Source of the DNA: Bdellovibrionales bacterium
GTDB lineage: Bacteria > Bdellovibrionota > JAFGOL01
Reading direction: 5' to 3'
Assembly: GCA_022707945.1 (NCBI GenBank)
Contig: JAKIZQ010000011.1
Span: forward strand, 2,247-15,336
DNA: 13,090 nt
The position numbers and the translations under genes are program-made. Shown piece by piece: positions 1-6,974 of this stretch. Positions within the stretch are counted from its first letter, which is position 1. Each line of letters begins with the position of its first letter. The notes under the pieces were generated by a model, which was not told the origin of the DNA, ran no database searches, and worked only from the letters and a program-made list of their open reading frames with translations.

Positions 1-2059
1 CATTTTTTTCCATAAGCTCCACTATGCGAGCCGCTCTGTTATAACCTATTTTTAATCTTCGCTGTATATACGATATAGAAGCCTTTCTTGTTTCTTGAAC
101 TATACTTACAGCCTGATCATAAAGTTCATCTTCTTCATCATCAAAAGCATCTGCCTCTTTTTTATCCTCGAGTACTATATCCTCTCTGTAATTTGGTTCA
201 CCCTGTGATCTTACAAAATCTACCACCTTGCCAACTTCGTCGTCACTCACAAAAGCACCATGTAATCTTTCCATGTTAGGAGAGCCTGGAGGAAGGAATA
301 ACATATCTCCCATACCAATAAGTTTATCTGCACCAATAGTATCTAGTATCGTTCTTGAGTCTATTTTTGATGCAACTTTAAAAGCGATTCTTGCGGGGAA
401 GTTTGCTTTTATAAGACCTGTTATTACGTCTACGGATGGTCTTTGTGTTGCAAGGACAAGATGTATGCCTGCGGCACGGGCCATTTGTGCAAGACGAGTA
501 AGAGAAGCTTCTACGTCTTTTGAGCTCACCATCATAAGATCTGCAAGTTCATCTACTATAATTATTATATATGGCAAAGGTTGTTGTGCCGTAGCGTTAT
601 AAGAACTAATGCTTTTTGCTCCCTTCTCTGAAAGTATAGCATAACGGTTCATCATTTCCCTTACCGCCCACTTAAGAGCCTGAGAAGCTTTTCCGGCTTC
701 TGTAACTACTGGGTGTAAAAGATGTGGAATACCTTCGTAAATTGAAAGCTCCAACATTTTTGGGTCCACCATTATCATTCTAACTTCTTCTGGAGAGAAC
801 TTATAAAGTATAGAGCAAATTAGAGAGTTTATAAAAACAGATTTTCCAGAGCCTGTAGAACCAGCCACTAAAAGATGTGGCATTTTTGAAAGATCTGTTA
901 TGTATGGGTTTCCTATAGTGTCTTTACCTACGGCTATTGGTATTTTTTTATCACTGTTTTTAAATATATTAGAATCTATCAATTCTCTTATGTAGACCGT
1001 GTCACGATTCTTGTTAGGCACTTCTATCCCTATAACAGATTTTCCGGGTATTGGGGCTATAACCCTAAGGCTTCCACATCCAAGTGCAAGAGCAAGATCA
1101 TCACTAAGGTTGGCAACTTTGTTTATTTTTACTCCCGGAGCTGGTTTGAATTCATACATGGTTATTACAGGACCAGGTGACACTTCTACTACTTTACCCT
1201 CTACACCAAAATCCTTTAATCTACTTTCTAATGCTTTTGCAATAAGTTCCAGATTAGAAATATCCTCTTTGTTTTTGTTCCTTACAACCCTGTTAAGTAG
1301 TTCAACAGAAGGAAGTTTGTATTTTCCAGATCTAACTTTTGATGTTTTGAATTCTTCTTCATCATCGTCATCATCTTCTTCATCATGTATTCTTGCTGTG
1401 CGCACAGCTTTTTGTTTTACTTCTGTTGCATTAACCTTTAATTTTTGATCATCAAGTGCCTTAACATCATCATTTTTAGGTTTTTTGAATAATCTAAATA
1501 TATATTTTATAGACGACCAAACAATAGCTAAGACTCTGTAAACCCAAAAAGCAAAGATCGCCATGCCTGATGAAAAAGAATAGTTAACCAGATAAAACAT
1601 CAATATTAAAGATGCGGCAATAAAGATAAGTCCAGCCCCAACCTTGCTTACGTATGGTTCAATTATAAATAAGAGCCTGTTACCAACAAAACCACCTGCA
1701 CCCAACAAAACCTCTATAGAGACAGACAATGATATCATTAAAGAAAAAACGCCTAATGCCCTTGGATAAGAGAACCAACCATCTTTTCCAGATCTATAGA
1801 ATATAAAAATAGCTGTTAACAGCATCGCTAGTGGAAGAAAATAAGACGCCCAACCAAAAAGTTGCATGATTAGATCTGAACTATATGAACCTATAAGTCC
1901 TGCAAGGTTTTGTGCTTTACCAGAAGCTATTTGTGCAGCACCAGTAGAACTTGTACTAAATGAAGGATCCAGCGGGTTATAGGAATAAATAGCAACACCA
2001 AGAAATATTGCAAGAACAAGGAATATAAGCCCTGCTATGTCTTTTTTTGAGAATTCCAT
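1..2059 (-). CDS. ftsK: DNA translocase FtsK/SpoIIIE, partial (C-terminal end beyond the left edge)
   Basis: Septal DNA pump that moves chromosome termini at division. Read on the minus strand from ATG at 2059, 686 codons are visible. The N-terminal ~180 residues are hydrophobic with about four membrane spans, the first starting near residue 8 (GLIFLVLAIFLGVAIY). A short acidic linker follows (DEEDDDDDEEEF, encoded near 1355-1390). The FtsK alpha/beta motor comes next, with Walker A GSTGSGKS near residue 400 and Walker B IIIIVDELADL near residue 495. The end is the start of the winged-helix gamma domain (ASISYIQRRLKIGYNRAARIVELM), so only the last few dozen residues are probably missing. The linker is far shorter than in E. 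coli FtsK, giving a SpoIIIE/short-FtsK architecture. AGGGGG about 7 nt upstream supports the start. This ribosome site lies in a strong hairpin (2067-2103). It is the last gene of the rho-side block, separated from slipin by 61 nt. Confidence 0.95.
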   Translation of the reverse strand, partial: MEFSKKDIAGLIFLVLAIFLGVAIYSYNPLDPSFSTSSTGAAQIASGKAQNLAGLIGSYSSDLIMQLFGWASYFLPLAMLLTAIFIFYRSGKDGWFSYPRALGVFSLMISLSVSIEVLLGAGGFVGNRLLFIIEPYVSKVGAGLIFIAASLILMFYLVNYSFSSGMAIFAFWVYRVLAIVWSSIKYIFRLFKKPKNDDVKALDDQKLKVNATEVKQKAVRTARIHDEEDDDDDEEEFKTSKVRSGKYKLPSVELLNRVVRNKNKEDISNLELIAKALESRLKDFGVEGKVVEVSPGPVITMYEFKPAPGVKINKVANLSDDLALALGCGSLRVIAPIPGKSVIGIEVPNKNRDTVYIRELIDSNIFKNSDKKIPIAVGKDTIGNPYITDLSKMPHLLVAGSTGSGKSVFINSLICSILYKFSPEEVRMIMVDPKMLELSIYEGIPHLLHPVVTEAGKASQALKWAVREMMNRYAILSEKGAKSISSYNATAQQPLPYIIIIVDELADLMMVSSKDVEASLTRLAQMARAAGIHLVLATQRPSVDVITGLIKANFPARIAFKVASKIDSRTILDTIGADKLIGMGDMLFLPPGSPNMERLHGAFVSDDEVGKVVDFVRSQGEPNYREDIVLEDKKEADAFDDEEDELYDQAVSIVQETRKASISYIQRRLKIGYNRAARIVELMEKN

Positions 2060-2066
2060 AAATATC

Positions 2067-2103
2067 CCCCTGTACCGCACTAGATTATAGTACAGTACAG
2101 GGG
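2067..2103 (-). promoter_or_regulatory. 16-bp hairpin masking the ftsK ribosome binding site, with TATAAT at its tip
   Basis: On the minus strand, CCCCTGTACTGTACTA (2103-2088) pairs with TAGTGCGGTACAGGGG (2082-2067) over 16 positions, 14 Watson-Crick and two G-U. The loop is 5 nt. The 3' arm contains the G-rich Shine-Dalgarno of ftsK, whose ATG is at 2059, so read-through RNA from slipin should bury it. A perfect TATAAT (2089-2084) spans the loop; no convincing -35 lies 16-18 nt upstream. Transcription starting about 7 nt after it would omit the 5' arm and free the ribosome site. No U-tract follows the stem on the minus strand, so it is a poor intrinsic terminator. It could instead be a protein-binding palindrome. 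The structure is seen in the sequence; the role is inferred. Confidence 0.6.
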
Positions 2104-2120
2104 TTTAGGCACTCTGTATT

Positions 2121-2867
2121 TTAGTTCTGTTTTTTGTTGAACATACCGTTCAAAAGGTCTATTGGAACGGGGAATATGGTTGTCGTATTGTTCTCTACCG
2201 CTATTTCTGAAAGTGTTTGTAAGTACCTGAGTTGTATAGCAACAGGATGTGTTGCTATAACGCCAGCTGCTTCAGACAGTTTATATGAAGCCTGTAATTC
2301 TGCATCTGAAGATATTATTTTTGCTCTTCTTTCCCTTTCTGCCTCTGCCTGTTTTGCCATAGCTCTTTGCATCTCTTTTGGAAGATCTATGTGTTTAACT
2401 TCTACGTTAGACACTTTAATACCCCAAGAATCTGTTTGTTGATCAAGTATAGACTGAAGATGTTCGTTTATTTTATCTCTTGACGATAAAAGCTCATCAA
2501 GTTCAGACTGTCCAAGCACAGATCTTAAAGTTGTTTGTGAAAGTTGAGACGTTGCATAAAGGTAATCTTCTACCTCTAATACAGACTTTTGTGGATCCAT
2601 TACCCTAAAATAAATAACCGCATTAACTTTTACAGATATATTGTCTTTTGTAATAACGTCCTGTGGAGGAACGTCAAGAACGACAGTTCTAAGACTTATC
2701 CTGACCATCTTATCTATGAACGGTATAACAAATATTATACCTGGTCCTTTTGTACCAATAGCTCTACCAAGCCTAAAAATAACACCTCTTTCATACTCGT
2801 TAAGTATCTTTATTCCAGATAGGATAAAAATACCTACAACGACTAATAACGTAGTTAAACTCAACAT
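2121..2867 (-). CDS. Stomatin-like SPFH-domain membrane protein (slipin)
   Basis: Membrane scaffold of the SPFH/prohibitin family, 248 aa, close to the usual slipin length. An N-terminal hydrophobic segment (residues ~4-22, LTTLLVVVGIFILSGIKIL) is followed by the SPFH core: EYERGVIFRLGR at 25-36, GPGIIFVIPFID at 41-52, DVPPQDVITKDN at 65-76. A charged helix (MQRAMAKQAEAERERRAKII, 166-185) comes next, then a C-terminal segment ending in IFPVPIDLL, typical of slipins. Members oligomerise in the membrane, and their C-terminal region is a known substrate of the NfeD protease. nfeD lies directly upstream with only 2 nt between the genes, the classic slipin-NfeD pair. A perfect AGGAGG sits 7 nt before the ATG. 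It differs from FtsH-regulating HflK/C in its tail and its partner. Confidence 0.93.
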   Translation of the reverse strand: MLSLTTLLVVVGIFILSGIKILNEYERGVIFRLGRAIGTKGPGIIFVIPFIDKMVRISLRTVVLDVPPQDVITKDNISVKVNAVIYFRVMDPQKSVLEVEDYLYATSQLSQTTLRSVLGQSELDELLSSRDKINEHLQSILDQQTDSWGIKVSNVEVKHIDLPKEMQRAMAKQAEAERERRAKIISSDAELQASYKLSEAAGVIATHPVAIQLRYLQTLSEIAVENNTTTIFPVPIDLLNGMFNKKQN

Positions 2868-2869
2868 AA

Positions 2870-4156
2870 TTAAACCTCCTCTTTTTCTACTATAAATGTC
2901 ATTCCGTCTGCATCCTTTATTACAACTTCATCGCCTACAGACAAAGCAGTTCCTTTCTTCTTTAATCTAAAATGCCAAAGTTCTCCTCTTGTTTGTATCC
3001 TGCCGTCCGCTTTTTCTGGAGAATAAGATACCACAATTGCCTTTGTTCCTATCATGCCTTCGTAGCCTGTTTGAACTGGTTGTTTTCTTACACTAAGAAC
3101 ATAATAAGCAATAAGCACAACTGCTGCACCAAAAACAAGGCCTACCATAATAAGTGTAGAGTAAGACACACCAACCTCCGTTTTAGATGGATCTATCAAG
3201 AATATTCCACCCAGTATTAATGCCACGGTACCACCGGCACCAAGTATACCATGAGCAGTAACAAAAAATTCAGCTCCTATCAACAATAAACCTAATATCA
3301 AAAGTATAATTCCTGCCGTGCTTATTGGCAGCATCTGAAAAGACATCATCGTCAATATGCCAGAAAGTCCGCCTACTACACCGGGCAGTATCAAGCCTGG
3401 ATGAGAAAGTTCTAAATATATACCAAGTGCAGCAAGCATCATAAAAAGATATGCTAAATTAGGGTCTGCAATAAAACTTAAAAGTCTTAGCTTAAGACTT
3501 GGTCGTAATTCCTCTATAACAGCACCCCTTAGATCTAGTTTTTCTGTATTTCCGTCTATATAACGTACTGTTCTTCCATCTGCCTTTTGTACAAGTTCCA
3601 TTGAATCCTTAGATATAAAATCAATGACCTTATTTTTTAAAGCTTGGTCTGCTGTTATTGAAACACTGTTCCTAACAGAATCTATAGCCCAAGAAACATT
3701 ACGTCCTCTTGCTTTTGCAATACCCTCTACAAATGCAGATATATCATTTACAACTTTTTCCATTAATGCATCTTTAGAGTCAGGAGACACAGCAACTGGA
3801 TGTGCGGCACCAATGTTCGTGCTAGGCGCCATGCTGGCTATGTGCGAGGCAAGTGTTATCATCACCCCTGCGCTACCTGCTCTTGCACCCGGCGGTGTAA
3901 CGTTAACAGCAATCGGTATCTTTGATGAAAGCATTTTTTGAACTATACCCCTTGTTGTCTCTACAAGGCCACCTGGAGTATCTAATTCTATTATCAAAAG
4001 TTTTACTTTATCCTGTTCTGACTTTTCTATTGAGTCTATGATGTATTTTCCACTACCTGGATTTATAGACGAGCGTATCTTTATAAGATAGATCTTTTCT
4101 TGAGCTGAAAGGTTCAAACCAAGCAACACTATAAAAAACAGAAAGACGTACTTCAT
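2870..4156 (-). CDS. nfeD: NfeD family membrane-bound ClpP-class serine protease
   Basis: Long-form NfeD, 428 aa. It starts with a signal peptide (residues ~1-18, KYVFLFFIVLLGLNLSAQ). A ClpP-like protease domain spans ~20-230, with LDTPGGLVETTRGIVQ at 59-74 and the serine motif ARAGSAG at 91-97 (Ser95). Lys134 is the likely catalytic lysine, by analogy with the Ser-Lys dyad of the archaeal 1510-N protease. Four or five membrane helices follow (~235-355), then a soluble OB-fold NfeD domain (~365-428, GMIGTKAIVV to FIVEKEEV). Family members cut the C-terminal region of slipins, and the slipin gene follows after 2 nt. GGGAGG lies 8 nt before the ATG. The uracil-DNA glycosylase gene ends 5 nt upstream, so translation is probably coupled. 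Assignment is firm; the in vivo substrate is inferred from the neighbour. Confidence 0.93.
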   Translation of the reverse strand: MKYVFLFFIVLLGLNLSAQEKIYLIKIRSSINPGSGKYIIDSIEKSEQDKVKLLIIELDTPGGLVETTRGIVQKMLSSKIPIAVNVTPPGARAGSAGVMITLASHIASMAPSTNIGAAHPVAVSPDSKDALMEKVVNDISAFVEGIAKARGRNVSWAIDSVRNSVSITADQALKNKVIDFISKDSMELVQKADGRTVRYIDGNTEKLDLRGAVIEELRPSLKLRLLSFIADPNLAYLFMMLAALGIYLELSHPGLILPGVVGGLSGILTMMSFQMLPISTAGIILLILGLLLIGAEFFVTAHGILGAGGTVALILGGIFLIDPSKTEVGVSYSTLIMVGLVFGAAVVLIAYYVLSVRKQPVQTGYEGMIGTKAIVVSYSPEKADGRIQTRGELWHFRLKKKGTALSVGDEVVIKDADGMTFIVEKEEV

Positions 4157-4161
4157 TAGTT

Positions 4162-4902
4162 TTAGCCTCCCGTTTTTGGTAGTTCAATACCAAGAAAGCT
4201 CATAACTTTTTTCATGTCATCCCAAACAAGACCTTTGTCTTTTGGGTTACGAAGCAAATATGCAGGATGGAATGTTGGCATAAGTTTTATTCCATAATCC
4301 CAGTCGTAAAACTTGCCCCTCATTTCTGATATCTTTATTTTTTTATTGAACAAGGTACATGTTGCAGGAGATCCAAGAGCAACTATAACCTTTGGCTTTA
4401 TCACAGATATTTGTGACATAAGGAACGGAGCACATTTTATTATTTCATCATCAACAGGAGCTCTGTTGCCTGGTGGACGACATTTAACAATGTTAGCTAT
4501 ATAAACATCTTCTCTTTTAAGGTTCATCGCCTCTATTATCTTAGTAAGCAGTTGTCCTGCCCTGCCAATAAAAGGACGACCACTTTCATCCTCGTCTTGT
4601 CCAGGACCTTCACCTACAAACATAAGCTGTGCCTTTGGATTACCCTCTCCAAAAACTATATTAGTCCTTAACTTATGAAGTCCACAGCGAGCACAGTCGC
4701 CTAGTTCTTTTTTTACTTCATCAAGATTTGAATATTTATTATTTTCATTAGGTCTTTCTAAACCTTCAATAAAAGGTTTATATTTAGGTGTTTCTTTTTG
4801 CTCTTCTTTTTCTTTTTTAACCTTACTCTTGTAAACGTTCTTTACTCCTCTACTCTTAAGATGTTCCAAATAAAAAATAGAGGACTTTCTTATATCGCTC
4901 AT
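4162..4902 (-). CDS. Uracil-DNA glycosylase, family 4 (Fe-S type)
   Basis: Removes uracil from DNA as the first step of base-excision repair; 246 aa. Four cysteines placed as in family-4 enzymes (C70, C73, C141, C157) should hold a [4Fe-4S] cluster. CARCGLHKLR at 70-79 is the usual opening of the family. GEGPGQDED at 98-106 is motif 1 and HPAYLLRNP at 212-220 is motif 2. NIVKCRPPGNR at 137-147 also fits. Residues 1-60 form a lysine/glutamate-rich extension (for example KSKVKKEKEEQKE) with no recognisable domain, probably a flexible tether. The start codon overlaps the stop of the MBL-fold gene in ATGA, and a weak AAGGG lies rather far upstream, so coupled translation is likely. Such genes are often misnamed phage-type DNA polymerase; nothing here looks like a polymerase. 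Confidence 0.93.
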   Translation of the reverse strand: MSDIRKSSIFYLEHLKSRGVKNVYKSKVKKEKEEQKETPKYKPFIEGLERPNENNKYSNLDEVKKELGDCARCGLHKLRTNIVFGEGNPKAQLMFVGEGPGQDEDESGRPFIGRAGQLLTKIIEAMNLKREDVYIANIVKCRPPGNRAPVDDEIIKCAPFLMSQISVIKPKVIVALGSPATCTLFNKKIKISEMRGKFYDWDYGIKLMPTFHPAYLLRNPKDKGLVWDDMKKVMSFLGIELPKTGG

Positions 4903-5546
4903 AGCTTAATTGATACCCTTACGAATGGGTTATGTTTTTTTTCTCTACCAACGGTGGTCATTGGTCCATGTCCGGGATATATCTCACAAGCATCACCTTT
5001 CGTATAAACTTGTTCACGAATACTTTTCTCAAGTTCATCAAAACTAGCACCCGGAAGATCTGTTCTTCCAACGCTACCACCAAAAATAAGGTCACCGGTA
5101 AAGATAACATTAAGTTCCTGAACATAAAAACAAACACTCCCTGAAGAATGTCCGGGTGTATGCAATATTTTAACTGCATGCCCACCAACTGTTTTTTCAC
5201 CGATGCTCATATTAAAGAAATTTGGGTCTGTTGGAGGAGGAGTAATACTAAGACCAAAAACACTAGCATGCTCGTTGGCATTTCTATATAAATTATAATC
5301 TTCGTTGTGTAAAAAAACTTTTACATCTGTATATATCTTTTTAAGATAATCCGCCGCACCAAGATGATCAAAGTGTGCATGAGTAAGCCATATTTCCCTC
5401 GGTATAAGACCTTTGGACCTTAAATTCTTTTCTATAACAGAACCATCTTCACCGGGATCTATAACTACGCAATCAGAACTTTTCTCATCATAAAGTATAT
5501 AACAATTAACGTCCAGAGGACCTACTACAACTGTATCAAATTTCAT
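4899..5546 (-). CDS. MBL-fold metallo-hydrolase (glyoxalase II-like)
   Basis: Metallo-beta-lactamase-fold hydrolase of the small glyoxalase II-like group, 215 aa. Metal ligands are in place: THAHFDH at 55-61 (HxHxDH), PGHSSGS at 131-137 (His133), FTGDLIF at 149-155 (Asp152) and YPGHGP at 190-195 (His193). These predict a dinuclear metal site and hydrolysis of a thioester or related bond; the true substrate cannot be read from the sequence. I take the ATG at 5546 (MKFDTVVVGP) because AGAGAGG lies just upstream and homologues begin near here. An in-frame ATG ten codons earlier (5576) would overlap rho. The gene starts 10 nt after the rho stop and its own TGA overlaps the next ATG. The role is probably small-molecule detoxification or thioester turnover, not antibiotic resistance. 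Confidence 0.9.
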   Translation of the reverse strand: MKFDTVVVGPLDVNCYILYDEKSSDCVVIDPGEDGSVIEKNLRSKGLIPREIWLTHAHFDHLGAADYLKKIYTDVKVFLHNEDYNLYRNANEHASVFGLSITPPPTDPNFFNMSIGEKTVGGHAVKILHTPGHSSGSVCFYVQELNVIFTGDLIFGGSVGRTDLPGASFDELEKSIREQVYTKGDACEIYPGHGPMTTVGREKKHNPFVRVSIKL

Positions 5547-5556
5547 TTTTCCTCTC

Positions 5557-6849
5557 TTAACTTGACATAGATTCAAAGAATTCCTGATTGGTTTTTGAAC
5601 CTTTCATTTTATCCAACAAGAATTCCATTGCTTCTACGGTATTCATAGGGCTTATAACTTTCCTTAGTATCCACACTCTCTGCAATACAAAAGGATCTAA
5701 CAACAAGTCTTCTTTTCTTGTACCAGATTTATTTATGTCTATACATGGGAAGATCCTCTTTTCCATGAGCTTTCTATCCAGATGTATTTCGCTGTTACCA
5801 GTACCTTTAAATTCCTCGAATATTACGTCATCCATTCTTGAACCTGTATCTACAAGGGCAGTAGCTATAATGGTAAGGCTACCTCCTTCTTCTATATTCC
5901 TTGCTGCACCAAAAAATCTTTTTGGTTTATGAAGAGCGTTAGCGTCTACACCACCAGAAAGGACCTTTCCAGAAGCAGGAACCACTGTATTGTAGGCTCT
6001 TGCCAAACGGGTAATACTATCCAAAAGTATCACTACGTCTTTCTTATGTTCAACCAATCTTTTTGCTTTTTCTATTACCATTTCTGCAACCTGAACGTGT
6101 CTGCTTGCAGGCTCGTCAAAGGTAGAGCTAACTACTTCTCCGTCAACGTTCCTTTGCATATCTGTAACTTCTTCTGGACGTTCGTCTATAAGAAGCACTA
6201 TCAATTCTACTTCTGGATTATTCTTAGTTATAGCATTTGCAAGGTTCTGCAACAATACCGTCTTACCAGCTCTTGGTGGAGCAACTATCAAGGCTCTTTG
6301 TCCCTTACCAATAGGCGTAAGCATATCAACTATCCTGGTGGACATGTCACCGTTCTTTGGCATCCATGCCATGTTGAATTTCTCGTCTGGGAATAGTGGT
6401 GTAAGGTTGTCGAACAAAATCTTATCTTTTGCTATTTCTGGGTCCTCAAAGTTGGTTGTTTCTACCTTTAATAAAGCAAAATATCTTTCGCCTTCTTTTG
6501 GGGGACGTATGTTACCTGTAATAGTGTCACCAGTCCTTAAGTTGAACTTCTTTATCTGTGATGGAGATACATATATATCGTCTGGACCGGGTAGATAACT
6601 ATAATTAGGGGACCTAATAAAGCCAAAACCATCTGGTAGTATCTCTAATACTCCATCGGCATTGATTTGCCCATTTTTCTCTGCATGGGCCTTTATTATA
6701 GCAAATATAAGATCCTGCCTTTTTAATCCTGCAGGATTCTCTACATCATATTGCTTTGCAAGGTCTGTAAGACCCTCTATTTTCATTTTCTTAAGGTCAT
6801 GTAGGCTTAATGGATTAATGGAAACTGAAGATGATTCATTTTCAGACAT
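5557..6849 (-). CDS. rho: Transcription termination factor Rho
   Basis: Hexameric RNA-dependent ATPase and helicase that ends untranslated transcripts; 430 aa from the chosen start. Order: Rho N-terminal helical domain (~10-55), cold-shock-like RNA-binding domain (~62-130, with DGFGFIRSPNYSYLPG), then the RecA-type motor. The motor has Walker A APPRAGKT at 190-197, Walker B VVILLDS at 272-278, Q-loop LSGGVDANAL at 297-306 and R-loop region FKGTGNSEIHLDR near 347-359. There are no inserts of the kind seen in Actinobacteria. I chose the ATG at 6849 (MSENES) because AGAGGAG lies 9 nt upstream. An in-frame ATG at 6891 has no ribosome site and would add 14 residues that encode this Shine-Dalgarno. 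It heads a tight minus-strand block (MBL hydrolase, UDG, nfeD, slipin). A promoter and ~90-nt leader lie upstream. Confidence 0.97.
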   Translation of the reverse strand: MSENESSSVSINPLSLHDLKKMKIEGLTDLAKQYDVENPAGLKRQDLIFAIIKAHAEKNGQINADGVLEILPDGFGFIRSPNYSYLPGPDDIYVSPSQIKKFNLRTGDTITGNIRPPKEGERYFALLKVETTNFEDPEIAKDKILFDNLTPLFPDEKFNMAWMPKNGDMSTRIVDMLTPIGKGQRALIVAPPRAGKTVLLQNLANAITKNNPEVELIVLLIDERPEEVTDMQRNVDGEVVSSTFDEPASRHVQVAEMVIEKAKRLVEHKKDVVILLDSITRLARAYNTVVPASGKVLSGGVDANALHKPKRFFGAARNIEEGGSLTIIATALVDTGSRMDDVIFEEFKGTGNSEIHLDRKLMEKRIFPCIDINKSGTRKEDLLLDPFVLQRVWILRKVISPMNTVEAMEFLLDKMKGSKTNQEFFESMSS

Positions 6850-6938
6850 AGTAATACGCTCCTCTGTAATTTGTTTAGTTTTTCTAGGCATAGAATTTTT
6901 TTTGCATAGGATTTTTAGATCTTTTAACCCCGAAATAT
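6850..6938 (-). promoter_or_regulatory. Predicted rho 5' leader with a 7-codon upstream ORF
   Basis: This stretch lies between the predicted rho transcription start and the preferred rho ATG. It contains a mini-ORF, ATG at 6907 to TAG at 6884, encoding MQKKFYA. The ATG at 6891 that could extend rho overlaps this mini-ORF in another frame. Neither ATG has a Shine-Dalgarno; the only good one (AGAGGAG) serves the ATG at 6849. Rho limits its own synthesis through leader termination in several bacteria, so the leader is a reasonable place for control. I see no strong hairpin. Confidence 0.3.
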
Positions 6939-6944
6939 TGGCTG

Positions 6945-6974
6945 ATTTTAACTATGATTAAAATGGCAAGTCAA
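6945..6974 (-). promoter_or_regulatory. Sigma-70-type promoter for rho
   Basis: On the minus strand, TTGACT (6974-6969) is followed after 18 nt by TAAAAT (6950-6945), each one base from the sigma-70 consensus. A start near 6938 would give a leader of about 90 nt before the rho ATG at 6849. The -35 lies inside the 5' end of the divergent gene if that gene starts at 6954. Confidence 0.55.

Noticed and set aside
1355..1390. TCATC-type repeat in ftsK as a microsatellite or CRISPR-like element.
   Set aside because: It is a short run of Asp/Glu codons forming the acidic linker between membrane and motor domains, with no spacers or repeat unit.
228..1448. Plus-strand open frames within ftsK (228-602 and 999-1448).
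   Set aside because: They lie opposite strongly conserved FtsK motor sequence and their translations resemble no family; they are shadows of the real gene.
2067..2103. Palindrome before ftsK as an ordinary Rho-independent terminator of the slipin gene.
   Set aside because: On the minus strand the stem is followed by GATATTTATG, not a U-tract, and the stem overlaps the ftsK ribosome site. Weak termination cannot be excluded.
5547..5576. MBL hydrolase starting at 5576.
   Set aside because: This start overlaps the end of rho and lacks a ribosome site; AGAGAGG precedes the ATG at 5546.
6850..6891. Rho starting at the ATG at 6891.
   Set aside because: No ribosome site precedes it, whereas the ATG at 6849 has AGAGGAG. 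The extra 14 residues would simply be a translation of that leader.
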